A stretch of 15,101 nucleotides of DNA from assembly GCA_947588325.1 (NCBI GenBank), contig CANPYH010000023.1, forward strand, positions 1 to 15,101. The letters run 5' to 3'. The translations under genes were made by a program, and so were the position numbers. The notes below the pieces were generated by a model, which saw only the letters and a list, made by a program, of their open reading frames with translations, made no database searches and was not told the DNA's origin. Of this stretch, positions 4,820 through 12,332 are shown piece after piece. The DNA is from an uncultured Clostridia bacterium (GTDB taxonomy: Bacteria > Bacillota > Clostridia > Christensenellales > Pumilibacteraceae). Position 1 is the first letter of the stretch. Each line of letters opens with the position of its first letter.

Positions 4820-7720
4820 ATGAATGAAAAAAATATTGTCGTTCATTCTTATATTGCCGCGCTTGAAGGGGTAATGAGCAAGCTGAAAGAGCGAAAGCCC
4901 GAGCTTGGCAGGAAGCACATAATCATCGTCCCCGACAGGTGCACTCTCACCGCCGAACGCATGCTTTGCGCCTCAGAGGGCGGTTCTTTCGACGCGTTTG
5001 TCACCACCTGGAACAGGCTGTTTTCCGAGAACGCGCCCAAGATCGGTTACCTCTCGCGGCAGGGCAGTATAATGATTGTGCGTAATATCCTCGACGACAG
5101 GTCCAGGGAGCTGAAGTGCTATAATAAGAGCCGAACTTCCCGCGGCTTTGCCGAGAAGTTGTATGAGGCTATAAACCAGCTTGCGGGCTGTGACATAACC
5201 CCCGACGAAGTGAAGCTCGAAAAGGGCAGTGCGAGGGCGGAGGACATAGCCACGGTATACCGCGAGTATCTCCGCCGCACCGAGGGCACATACGCCGACG
5301 CGGCGGGGCGAATGAGACTGCTCCGCGAGTATCTGGAAAACTCTGATTACCTCCGGGGCGCGACGGTATACATAGCCTGCTTCGACTCGTACACGGGTCA
5401 GATGATGAATATTATGGACGTAATACGGCGCAAGGCGGACGCGCTGTACGTTTTCGACGCTTTGCCCGAGAACTACTCATTCGGCGACGTCGAGACATAC
5501 GCCGCTTCGTCCCCCGTATTCGCGGCGAAAGCGATAGCGGCGAAGATAGCCGACGAGGCGAGGCGGGGCACACCCTACGGCGAAATGTGCGTAGTAACCG
5601 CCGAGACCGATCCCGCCGAGCTTAAGAGGATATTCGGCGAGAACGGCATACCGTACTCCGCGCCCTCCTCTCTCCGACTTTCCGACCACCCTCTCGGCAG
5701 GTTCATAAGCCTCGTGCTCTCCCTGCCCGTCAGGGGCTATCGCGCCGAGGACGTCGTGCGGCTTACCAAAAACCCCTTCTGCGGGGTTAGTAAGTCGGAC
5801 TCCGACGCTTTCGAGCGGTATGTCGGCGAGTTCGGCATAACCTATAAACTCTTCCTCTCTCCCTTCACCGTCAATGCCGACGCCGACCCGAGGAGCACGG
5901 ACGGACGGATATATGCGGGGGCGGAGAGAGCGCGGCAAAAGGTCGAACGCCTTGTCGCTTCGGCGAGCAGGGAGGAGTTCTCCTTCGACGGACTGCGCAG
6001 GATTTTGGACTACGCCCTCGAGCGGTACGACGGCGACGTGAAGGAGGCGGACGAGGCGAGAGCGGACCCCTTCGCCAAAATGCGGGGGCTTATCGACCTC
6101 TCCGAAACGCTGATGAAGGGGGCGAGCGCGGGAATAGTGTTGGACGCGCTGGCAGACGGCATGACGACTACCGAGCTTGCCGCCCGTCCCAAAGTGCGGG
6201 GCACGGTGGAGATAGGCGCGGAGCGTGACTTCCGCGGCAGGCGTTTCTCCCGCATATTCGTTGCCGACTTCGACGGCGATACCCACCCCATAAAGACGAC
6301 GGATAACGGACTGCTTTCCGACGACGACATAGCCGAAATGCGCGCGAGCGGCACGCCTCTCTCTCCCACCACCGAAGAGGTGAATAAACGCGCACAGACG
6401 GAGTTTTATCTCCTTCTCGAGAGCGCGGAGAAAATAACCCTCGTGCATTCGGATAAGGAAGGGTCGGCGCTCGGGTTTGTAAAGAGCCGCGCCCGCTCGT
6501 TTAGGGAGGGCGGCACGGAGCAGGATCGGTTCGAACTCGCCACTTCCCACGACCCCGAGGTTTTCGCCCGCCTCTGCCCGACGGAGAATATGCTGACGGA
6601 AGAGTACCTCTCCATGCGCGAGCAGGTGGAGGCGAATATAGAGATACCGTATTTTTACGGCGTGGCGAAGAGCGCGCTTGGGGATAAAGCGGACGCTTAC
6701 GCCCTGCCCGCGTTTCCGACGACGGTGGAAGAGGCGGGGGAGTTAATGCTCTCGAGCACCACCAAAATAAGCCAACTCGAGACGTACTTTGCCTGCCCGA
6801 TGAGACACTTCTTCGCTTACGGGCTGAAGCTCGGCGAGATCAGGACGGCGGATATGAATGCGGCGGACGTTGGTAACATACTCCACGCCGTAGCCGAGAA
6901 GTATGTCGGGGTAATGGAGGAGGAAGAGGCGGAAGCCGCGGCAAAGCGGTTGCTTGCCGAGGAAGTCGCGGCGGCGGGAAAGGACAACACCGAGCGGAAC
7001 AGGCGGCTTATTAACGCGCTGACTGCCGAGGCTGTCGGAATGTGCAAGGCGATACGCCGCCAGATAGAGGCGGGTAGTTTCCGCCCCGTCGCGACCGAGC
7101 TGGACTTCGGCGACGGAGAAAGGGCGGGCGCGGAGCTTAATGTAAACGGCAAAACCATAACGCTCCGCGGAAGAGTGGACAGAGTGGATATAAGCGGCAA
7201 TCTCGCGCGGGTAATAGACTATAAGACGGGCCCGACCAAGTTCGACCTGACAAAGCTGAAATGCGGCGTGCAGATCCAGCTCCCCGTATATCTCGCCGTC
7301 ATGATGCTCGGCGGGTACAGGGGCGCGGGCGCCTTCTACTTCCGCACAGGCTCCGACTTCGGCGAGGAAAAACCGTACGCTCTCGACGGGCTTTGCGCAC
7401 ACGAGCCCGACGTGCTTACGGCTATGGACGCGGAAATACTCAATAAGCAGGACAGCGAAGTGCTCCGCCCCGAGCAGATTTTCGTGCGCGAGGATAAGGT
7501 GACGCGCGAAGCCGACGTTGCGCGGCTGACAAAGTACGCGCTTGACGTTGCGGCGAAAGGCGCGGAGGAGATAATGTCGGGCTATATCGCGCCCAATCCC
7601 GTGCTTGTCAAAGGCTTCACACCCTGCGCCTATTGCGAGTATGCGGCGGTGTGCGGCTATGACGGGAAGAAGCGGGAAATCAGGACGGCGGTGCTCCGCA
7701 AAAAAGAGGGGGTTTTGTAA
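4820..7720 (+). CDS. addB: AddB/RexB subunit of the AddAB helicase-nuclease
   Basis: AddB pairs with AddA to resect double-strand DNA ends to a recombination hotspot and load RecA. The 966-residue product has a helicase-like N-terminal region without working motifs, and a C-terminal RecB-family nuclease: H689 in GNILHAV, D787 in GRVDRVD, and D800 and K802 in VIDYKTG. Four cysteines, C659 (CPMRHFF) and C936-X2-C939-X5-C945 (CAYCEYAAVCG), bracket the nuclease exactly as in AddB, where they bind a 4Fe-4S cluster. The first 20 residues, where Bacillus AddB carries a Walker A motif, read IVVHSYIAALEGV, so nucleotide binding there is not expected, as in RexB. It is shorter than Bacillus AddB (about 1,170). 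The start is the ATG at 4820, next to the promoter. addA follows after one base. Confidence 0.93.
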   Translation: MNEKNIVVHSYIAALEGVMSKLKERKPELGRKHIIIVPDRCTLTAERMLCASEGGSFDAFVTTWNRLFSENAPKIGYLSRQGSIMIVRNILDDRSRELKCYNKSRTSRGFAEKLYEAINQLAGCDITPDEVKLEKGSARAEDIATVYREYLRRTEGTYADAAGRMRLLREYLENSDYLRGATVYIACFDSYTGQMMNIMDVIRRKADALYVFDALPENYSFGDVETYAASSPVFAAKAIAAKIADEARRGTPYGEMCVVTAETDPAELKRIFGENGIPYSAPSSLRLSDHPLGRFISLVLSLPVRGYRAEDVVRLTKNPFCGVSKSDSDAFERYVGEFGITYKLFLSPFTVNADADPRSTDGRIYAGAERARQKVERLVASASREEFSFDGLRRILDYALERYDGDVKEADEARADPFAKMRGLIDLSETLMKGASAGIVLDALADGMTTTELAARPKVRGTVEIGAERDFRGRRFSRIFVADFDGDTHPIKTTDNGLLSDDDIAEMRASGTPLSPTTEEVNKRAQTEFYLLLESAEKITLVHSDKEGSALGFVKSRARSFREGGTEQDRFELATSHDPEVFARLCPTENMLTEEYLSMREQVEANIEIPYFYGVAKSALGDKADAYALPAFPTTVEEAGELMLSSTTKISQLETYFACPMRHFFAYGLKLGEIRTADMNAADVGNILHAVAEKYVGVMEEEEAEAAAKRLLAEEVAAAGKDNTERNRRLINALTAEAVGMCKAIRRQIEAGSFRPVATELDFGDGERAGAELNVNGKTITLRGRVDRVDISGNLARVIDYKTGPTKFDLTKLKCGVQIQLPVYLAVMMLGGYRGAGAFYFRTGSDFGEEKPYALDGLCAHEPDVLTAMDAEILNKQDSEVLRPEQIFVREDKVTREADVARLTKYALDVAAKGAEEIMSGYIAPNPVLVKGFTPCAYCEYAAVCGYDGKKREIRTAVLRKKEGVL

Positions 7721-7721
7721 C

Positions 7722-10700
7722 ATGGCTGAAATAATCTGGACTCCCGAACAGCGGCAGATAATAGAATACGGCGGCGGCTCCATGCTCGTATCGGCGAGCG
7801 CGGGGAGCGGCAAAACGACGGTCATGCTCGAGAGGGTAATATGGCTGATTAAACAGGGCTACTCCTTGCGGCATATGCTCATCTCCACATTCACCGTTGC
7901 TGCGGCGGACGATATGCGCGAAAAGCTCTTTAACCGCCTCACCGCCGAATATGAAAAGACGGGGGATAAGCGTTACTTGGGTGAGACAGACGCTCTTTCT
8001 TCGGCGGATATAGGCACCCTCGACAGCTGGTGTCAACGCCTCGTCAAGCGGTATTTCTACATAACGGGCGACGACCCCGCTTTCACCGTTGCCGACGAGA
8101 CGGAGTGCGCGGCCTGGCGGAAGTTCGCGCTCACCCGCGCGATCGAGGAGGCGGCGGACGATCCGAGTTCGGGCTATATCGAGCTGTCCGCGCTCTTTAA
8201 TAAACGCCGCTCCGACGACAATGTGCGGAGCATGGCGGAGATCATGATGAACTTTGCCGCCACACAGTCCGACTCCGAAGCGTGGTTAACCACCGCGGCG
8301 CACGCATACGGCGAGGAAAAGGCGAAGGAGCTTTTGACGAACTATGCGGACGCGTTATATAACGGCATAATGTACGGCGTGCAGATGGTACGAGAGGAGG
8401 CGAAGTATTTTAAGATAGACGACAAGGCAGGGCCGCTTATAGACGAGATTGTCGGCAGTGCCGACTACGTCAAAAGCGGGGGCACGGACGAGCTCGAGCG
8501 GTGGACGGTCGCGCGGGGCGTAACGCAGATCAGGGACGGCATAATCCGACTTCGCGTAATGGTCAAGGGTTACGAGGCGTTTATGCGACAAATGAGATCG
8601 GCGCGTAACGACGTAGCCGAGCGGTGCGTAGGGGTGATTACGGCGATTGCGGCGAAGGCGGCGGTGTATTACGCCGCGGCAAAGGCGGAGAAGTGCAAGT
8701 TGGACTTCAACGACCTCGAGCGCAAGGCGAAGATAATATTGACGTCTGACGAGGCTCCCGCCCTCCGCGCCCGCTACACCCATGTGTTCATAGACGAATA
8801 TCAGGACATTAACCCCTTGCAGGAGAACATAATCGAGCTTGTGGGAAATAATAACCTCTTCTTTGTCGGCGATATCAAGCAGAGCATATACGCCTTTCGT
8901 AACTGCACCCCCGAGGCGTTTGCCATAAAGCGCGACCGTCTCTCCGAAGCGGGGGGCATGGTGCGGCTTAACAAGAACTACCGAAGCGCCGACGGCATAC
9001 TCGCCTTCTGTAACTCGGTATTCTCGGAAATTATGACATACCCCTTCGGCGGAGTGGACTATAAAAATACTTCCTGTTTCCCCATAGAGGGCGACGGGAA
9101 CGACGGCAGTGTGGAGATATACTCATATTCCGCCGCTTCCCGCGATAACTCCAAGACCGATTTTGACAGCGTATACAGCGTTAAGGAGCACGAGTTCTCC
9201 GAACGTGAAAGCTCGACGGGCAACGAGGCGGACGCGGTGACGGGTAAGATCGTGGACTTGCTCTCACGCGGCGGGTATAAATACGACGACATAGCCGTGC
9301 TTGTTCGCTCGAGATCCAATATTAACCTGCTTATAAATAATCTTCGCGCGGTGGGAATACCCGTTTCGGTGAGCAGTAAACTCAAGGTCGAAAAGGGCAG
9401 GTGCAACAGTTACCTTCTCGCCTGGCTTAAAATAGTGGATAACTTCCGCGACGACGTCTCTCTTGCGACCGTTATGCGCTCGCCGAGCGTGGGCTTTACC
9501 GACGGCGAGATGATAGCCCTTCGCGCCAAGCACCCGCACACCGAGTATTTCTGCGACTGCGTGCTTGCCGAGCGAACGGACGCCAAGGTTGCCGCCTTCC
9601 TCGAAACGGTGGGGGAATATGCGCGGCTGTCCAAGACGCTGACGGCGGGGGAGCTTGCGGGCAGGATAACCTCCGAGCAGAGGCTGTTTGCCACCGCCCT
9701 TTCCGAGGAGCAGGGCATAGCCAAAGCCGACGGGCTGGGACTGCTCGCCGAGAGCGTGACGGGATATTCGGGAACGCTGTCCGAGTATCTGCATATGCTC
9801 ACCGAGTCGGAGGCGGAAATAGACGTGCCTTCGAGGGCGGGGAGCGTGCGGATAATGACGGTGCATGCGGCAAAGGGTTTGGAGTTCCCCGTTGTGCTGA
9901 CATACGGACTTTCGCGGCGGTTCAGAACGGACTACTCCGCGCCTTATATAGCGGACGGTGAGTTCGGCTTTGCTCTCGAGTCGCGCTTGGCAGAGTCGGG
10001 GGAGACGGTGCCCTCTCTGCCCCTCATGGCGGCGCGGCTGAATCGGGATAAGGTTCAACTCGAAGAGGAAATGCGCATACTGTATGTTATGCTCACCCGT
10101 GCCCGCGAAAAGATGGTGATCTTTCTGCCCGATAACGCAAGGGAGAAAATGCCCAAAGAGGCGACGTCATTTGTCGATTGGATATATCCCGCGGCGCTGC
10201 TGCACGGCATAACCGAATATGAGGACAGAGCGGCGTCTGTTCCGTCACCCGAGGCGGAGGAGCCGAAGGAAGAGGACGTTGCGCGGATGGCCGAGGGGAT
10301 CCGCCCTCTGCCCGCGGCGGATATAGCCGAGATAAAGAAGTCGGTTACGGACATACTGACCGAGGAATACGACGAATACGTTCCGACAGGGGTGCTGATT
10401 GGCGACTATTCGGAGGCGGCGGACAGGGGAGAGGCAATGCAGCGCGGCACCGCCTATCACGTCGTACTCGAGCAGCTGGACTTCGGCGCGCCCTTCGACG
10501 AACAGATCGGCGGGATAGCCGAGGCTGCGGACTTCGGCGAGGAAGATATAGACAAACTCCGCGCCGCCCACGCCGCTATTTCGGCAGAAACGAGGGGAGC
10601 GAAGGTATATCGCGAACAGCCTTTTATATTCGAGTCGGACAGGGGAACCAACGGAGAGAGCGACGGCATGATTTTGCAAGGCGTAATCGACCTGCTCATC

Positions 10701-10874
10701 ATTCGGGACGGGGAGTGCGAGATTGTGGACTATAAGACGGGCGCGCTCACCGAGACGAGACGGGATAAATACCTTCGTCAGCTGGATATTTACGCGGCGG
10801 CGACGGAGAAAATATTACACCTTCCCGTGAGGAAAAAACGCATTTACCTTATCGACGCGGGCAAATTTATGTAA
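7722..10874 (+). CDS. addA: AddA helicase-nuclease subunit
   Basis: UvrD-type 3'-5' helicase fused to a RecB-family nuclease, partner of AddB in double-strand-break repair. The helicase motifs are complete: TPEQRQII (7-14), Walker A ASAGSGKT (25-32), STFTVAAADDM (Ia), TLDSWCQRLV, DEYQD (358-362, Walker B), VGDIKQSIYAFR (III), LNKNYRS (IV), TVHAAKGLEFP (V) and EEMRILYVMLTRA (VI). The nuclease has H913 (GTAYHVV), D990 (QGVIDLL) and D1003 with K1005 (VDYKTG). At 1,050 residues it is somewhat shorter than Bacillus AddA (about 1,230). The ATG at 7722 is one base after the addB stop, and an AGAGGGGG site inside the end of addB gives translational coupling. No clear terminator follows it; only a T/A-rich stretch precedes the next promoter, so some readthrough into the membrane-protein gene is possible. 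Confidence 0.96.
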   Translation: MAEIIWTPEQRQIIEYGGGSMLVSASAGSGKTTVMLERVIWLIKQGYSLRHMLISTFTVAAADDMREKLFNRLTAEYEKTGDKRYLGETDALSSADIGTLDSWCQRLVKRYFYITGDDPAFTVADETECAAWRKFALTRAIEEAADDPSSGYIELSALFNKRRSDDNVRSMAEIMMNFAATQSDSEAWLTTAAHAYGEEKAKELLTNYADALYNGIMYGVQMVREEAKYFKIDDKAGPLIDEIVGSADYVKSGGTDELERWTVARGVTQIRDGIIRLRVMVKGYEAFMRQMRSARNDVAERCVGVITAIAAKAAVYYAAAKAEKCKLDFNDLERKAKIILTSDEAPALRARYTHVFIDEYQDINPLQENIIELVGNNNLFFVGDIKQSIYAFRNCTPEAFAIKRDRLSEAGGMVRLNKNYRSADGILAFCNSVFSEIMTYPFGGVDYKNTSCFPIEGDGNDGSVEIYSYSAASRDNSKTDFDSVYSVKEHEFSERESSTGNEADAVTGKIVDLLSRGGYKYDDIAVLVRSRSNINLLINNLRAVGIPVSVSSKLKVEKGRCNSYLLAWLKIVDNFRDDVSLATVMRSPSVGFTDGEMIALRAKHPHTEYFCDCVLAERTDAKVAAFLETVGEYARLSKTLTAGELAGRITSEQRLFATALSEEQGIAKADGLGLLAESVTGYSGTLSEYLHMLTESEAEIDVPSRAGSVRIMTVHAAKGLEFPVVLTYGLSRRFRTDYSAPYIADGEFGFALESRLAESGETVPSLPLMAARLNRDKVQLEEEMRILYVMLTRAREKMVIFLPDNAREKMPKEATSFVDWIYPAALLHGITEYEDRAASVPSPEAEEPKEEDVARMAEGIRPLPAADIAEIKKSVTDILTEEYDEYVPTGVLIGDYSEAADRGEAMQRGTAYHVVLEQLDFGAPFDEQIGGIAEAADFGEEDIDKLRAAHAAISAETRGAKVYREQPFIFESDRGTNGESDGMILQGVIDLLIIRDGECEIVDYKTGALTETRRDKYLRQLDIYAAATEKILHLPVRKKRIYLIDAGKFM

Positions 10875-10932
10875 ATCGCACATAATATCAAAAAAAATTG
10901 CCTTAATATGTAAAAAATTTGTTAAATGTATG

Positions 10933-10961
10933 TTGACAATATGGTAAAAGTGTAGTAGAAT
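10933..10961 (+). promoter_or_regulatory. Strong promoter of the first membrane paralogue
   Basis: A perfect TTGACA (10933-10938) and TAGAAT (10956-10961) are separated by 17 bases. The predicted start near 10968 gives a leader of about 68 bases. Confidence 0.85.
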
Positions 10962-10980
10962 AACAGTAATCGGTACGGAC

Positions 10981-11008
10981 TTCGGATAGTTTTGAAGTAA
11001 CTGCCGAA
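10981..11008 (+). promoter_or_regulatory. 5' leader hairpin upstream of the first membrane paralogue
   Basis: TTCGG (10981-10985) pairs with CCGAA (11004-11008), and TAGTT (10987-10991) pairs with AACTG (10999-11003) with one G-U, leaving a single bulged A (10986) and a seven-base loop. It lies about 13 bases from the predicted 5' end and before the AGGAG SD at 11021-11025. No T-run follows, so it is more likely an mRNA-stabilising or regulatory stem than an attenuator. Confidence 0.5.
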
Positions 11009-11035
11009 AATAAACCAAAAAGGAGTAAGGGTTTT

Positions 11036-12112
11036 ATGGAAGAAGAACAGGTTACGCAGACGCCCGACGACGCTGCGAAGAACGAAACCCCCGAAAAGCC
11101 CAATCAGGGAATTAACGGTCTTTTGAAGATCATATTCGCCTGGGTGTTCGTGGGTATCGTTGGACTGATGACGGTCGCTTTGATACTTAACTATCATGGC
11201 GGCGCAGGCATCGAAGGCAACATCATTTCAAGCCTTATCAATGCGTTCAAGAACATGATTGATACCATGACGGCTGGTGGAGATCCCGGAGTTGCGCTTA
11301 TCGCAAGTCTTGTGCTCAGCGTGATTGAAATGATAATTGCGGTAGTTGTTATGGTAATTTCTGTAATACTGACTATCAAAGTTATCATTCACGCAGCGAA
11401 GAAGGACTACGAGAGAGCACAGAAGGATTTCCTTGCCGAAGTCGGCATTGTTGCACTTGCATTCTTTGCAGCTTCCTGGCTTGCAGGCGTACGTATGGGT
11501 ACTTTTGTTATCGTTATGATGGCGCTTGCAGTTGTTGCATTGCTCGCAAGAATGATTATCAACATCGTGTTCAACATCAAGGACGTCACGACTTATTTCT
11601 CGCTCGGCGATATCATTCGCGTTGCGATTGGCGCGGCACTTGCCCTTGTAATTATCGTTTGCTTGATGAACATATCCATTGGGCGTAGTCTTGTCCTTGC
11701 TATGGGCGGTATGGCCACCAGCACCGTTGAGTTCTCTGCACAGGGTGACAAGATAGCAAACATCATTGAGGTAGCTATCTCCGCTGTTTGCGTAATAGCG
11801 CTTGCAATACTCAGCGTTAAGCTCGGCAAGAAGAGATTCGGTCTCCTTATGAACATGGGCGAGCCCGGATTCCGCAACGAGCTTGCAACTCCCGCCGACA
11901 AGAAGGGAAAGGTTCCTTCCCTCATTACCTTCGTCGTTTGGTCGGCAATCTTCATGGTTGCAGTTATCGTTGGTAAGTGCTACCCGAAGGTAGACATCGG
12001 TCTTGCAGTAAGTATCGTAAGCTTCGTATTTGCTCTCGGTGCACTTATTGCCGACATTGTAATCGGTAAGATGCTTCCCAGCAAAGCCGCTTCGACTGAA
12101 GCAGTCGCATAA
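11036..12112 (+). CDS. Eight-helix membrane protein, paralogue A (unknown family)
   Basis: No known family was recognised. The 358-residue product has an acidic, Pro/Gln-containing N-terminus (1-27) and then eight hydrophobic segments at about 29-53, 87-118, 133-151, 155-180, 192-214, 243-263, 293-315 and 322-344. The most distinctive pieces are NIVFNIKDVTTYFSLGDI (176-193) between helices 4 and 5, LLMNMGEPGF (270-279) after helix 6, and CYPKVDIG (315-322). All three recur in the next gene, with the same helix order. It has AGGAG ten bases before ATG 11036, its own strong promoter, a leader hairpin and a strong terminator. Its codons favour GCA, GCT, GTT and CTT, unlike the GCG/GCC-rich neighbours, which fits either high expression or a different origin. 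No catalytic motif is visible; a transport, scaffold or envelope role would be a guess. Confidence 0.85.
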   Translation: MEEEQVTQTPDDAAKNETPEKPNQGINGLLKIIFAWVFVGIVGLMTVALILNYHGGAGIEGNIISSLINAFKNMIDTMTAGGDPGVALIASLVLSVIEMIIAVVVMVISVILTIKVIIHAAKKDYERAQKDFLAEVGIVALAFFAASWLAGVRMGTFVIVMMALAVVALLARMIINIVFNIKDVTTYFSLGDIIRVAIGAALALVIIVCLMNISIGRSLVLAMGGMATSTVEFSAQGDKIANIIEVAISAVCVIALAILSVKLGKKRFGLLMNMGEPGFRNELATPADKKGKVPSLITFVVWSAIFMVAVIVGKCYPKVDIGLAVSIVSFVFALGALIADIVIGKMLPSKAASTEAVA

Positions 12113-12133
12113 CAGTTTAGTAACAGACGAGAA

Positions 12134-12165
12134 AATACGCTTCCCACGCGGAGGCGTATTTTTTT
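12134..12165 (+). terminator. Intrinsic terminator after membrane paralogue A
   Basis: An 11-bp stem (arms 12134-12144 and 12150-12160, one G-U) with a CACGC loop is followed by T 12161-12165, continuous with the two T ending the stem. It separates the two paralogues into different transcription units. Confidence 0.9.
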
Positions 12166-12205
12166 GTGCTTTTCGCTCTTGAATTACACATAACGCAGTT
12201 GCAAA

Positions 12206-12232
12206 CGCTTTTTACACAAAAGCGCAATTTTT
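12206..12232 (+). other. Second hairpin with T-run between the paralogues
   Basis: CGCTTTT (12206-12212) pairs perfectly with AAAAGCG (12218-12224) around TACAC; CAA then TTTTT (12228-12232) follow. It may be a backup terminator that insulates paralogue B. AAACGCTT, which enters its left arm (12203-12210), recurs at 12241-12248 overlapping the -35 of paralogue B, so the repeat could instead be an operator. Confidence 0.4.
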
Positions 12233-12246
12233 ATAATTATAAACGC

Positions 12247-12277
12247 TTGACATAGGGGGGGGGGTAGGCGATATAAT
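12247..12277 (+). promoter_or_regulatory. Promoter of paralogue B with a poly-G spacer
   Basis: A perfect TTGACA (12247-12252) and a perfect TATAAT (12272-12277) are separated by 19 bases, two more than optimal. Ten of those bases are one G run (12255-12264). Slippage of the run would change the spacing and so the promoter strength, the mechanism known for phase-variable genes such as Neisseria porA. The predicted start is near 12284. Confidence 0.8.
12255..12264. repeat. Homopolymer tract of ten G
   Basis: Ten consecutive G lie between the -35 and -10 of paralogue B. It stands out as a long uninterrupted G run placed exactly inside a promoter spacer. Slipped-strand mispairing at such tracts is common, and the length may also vary through sequencing error. 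Confidence 0.9.
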
Positions 12278-12294
12278 TATCATATCATAAAAAA

Positions 12295-12313
12295 GTGCGG
12301 AGGACATTCGCAC
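12295..12313 (+). promoter_or_regulatory. 5' leader hairpin upstream of paralogue B
   Basis: GTGCG (12295-12299) pairs with CGCAC (12309-12313) around a nine-base loop. A GGAGGA overlaps the end of the left arm and the loop (12299-12304), in addition to the real SD (AAGGAGG, 12321-12327). It parallels the leader hairpin of paralogue A, though the sequence differs. Confidence 0.4.
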
Positions 12314-12332
12314 AAACGATAAGGAGGATAAT

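Noticed and set aside
5477..7825. Two long open frames on the minus strand across addB (about 357 and 360 codons)
   Set aside because: They are shadows of GC-rich coding sequence; they lack SD sites and recognisable domains, and addB is certain by its motifs.
12255..12264. G-quadruplex in the paralogue B promoter
   Set aside because: Only one long G run is present, with no further G triplets close by, so an intramolecular quadruplex is unlikely; the spacer-length effect is the better explanation.
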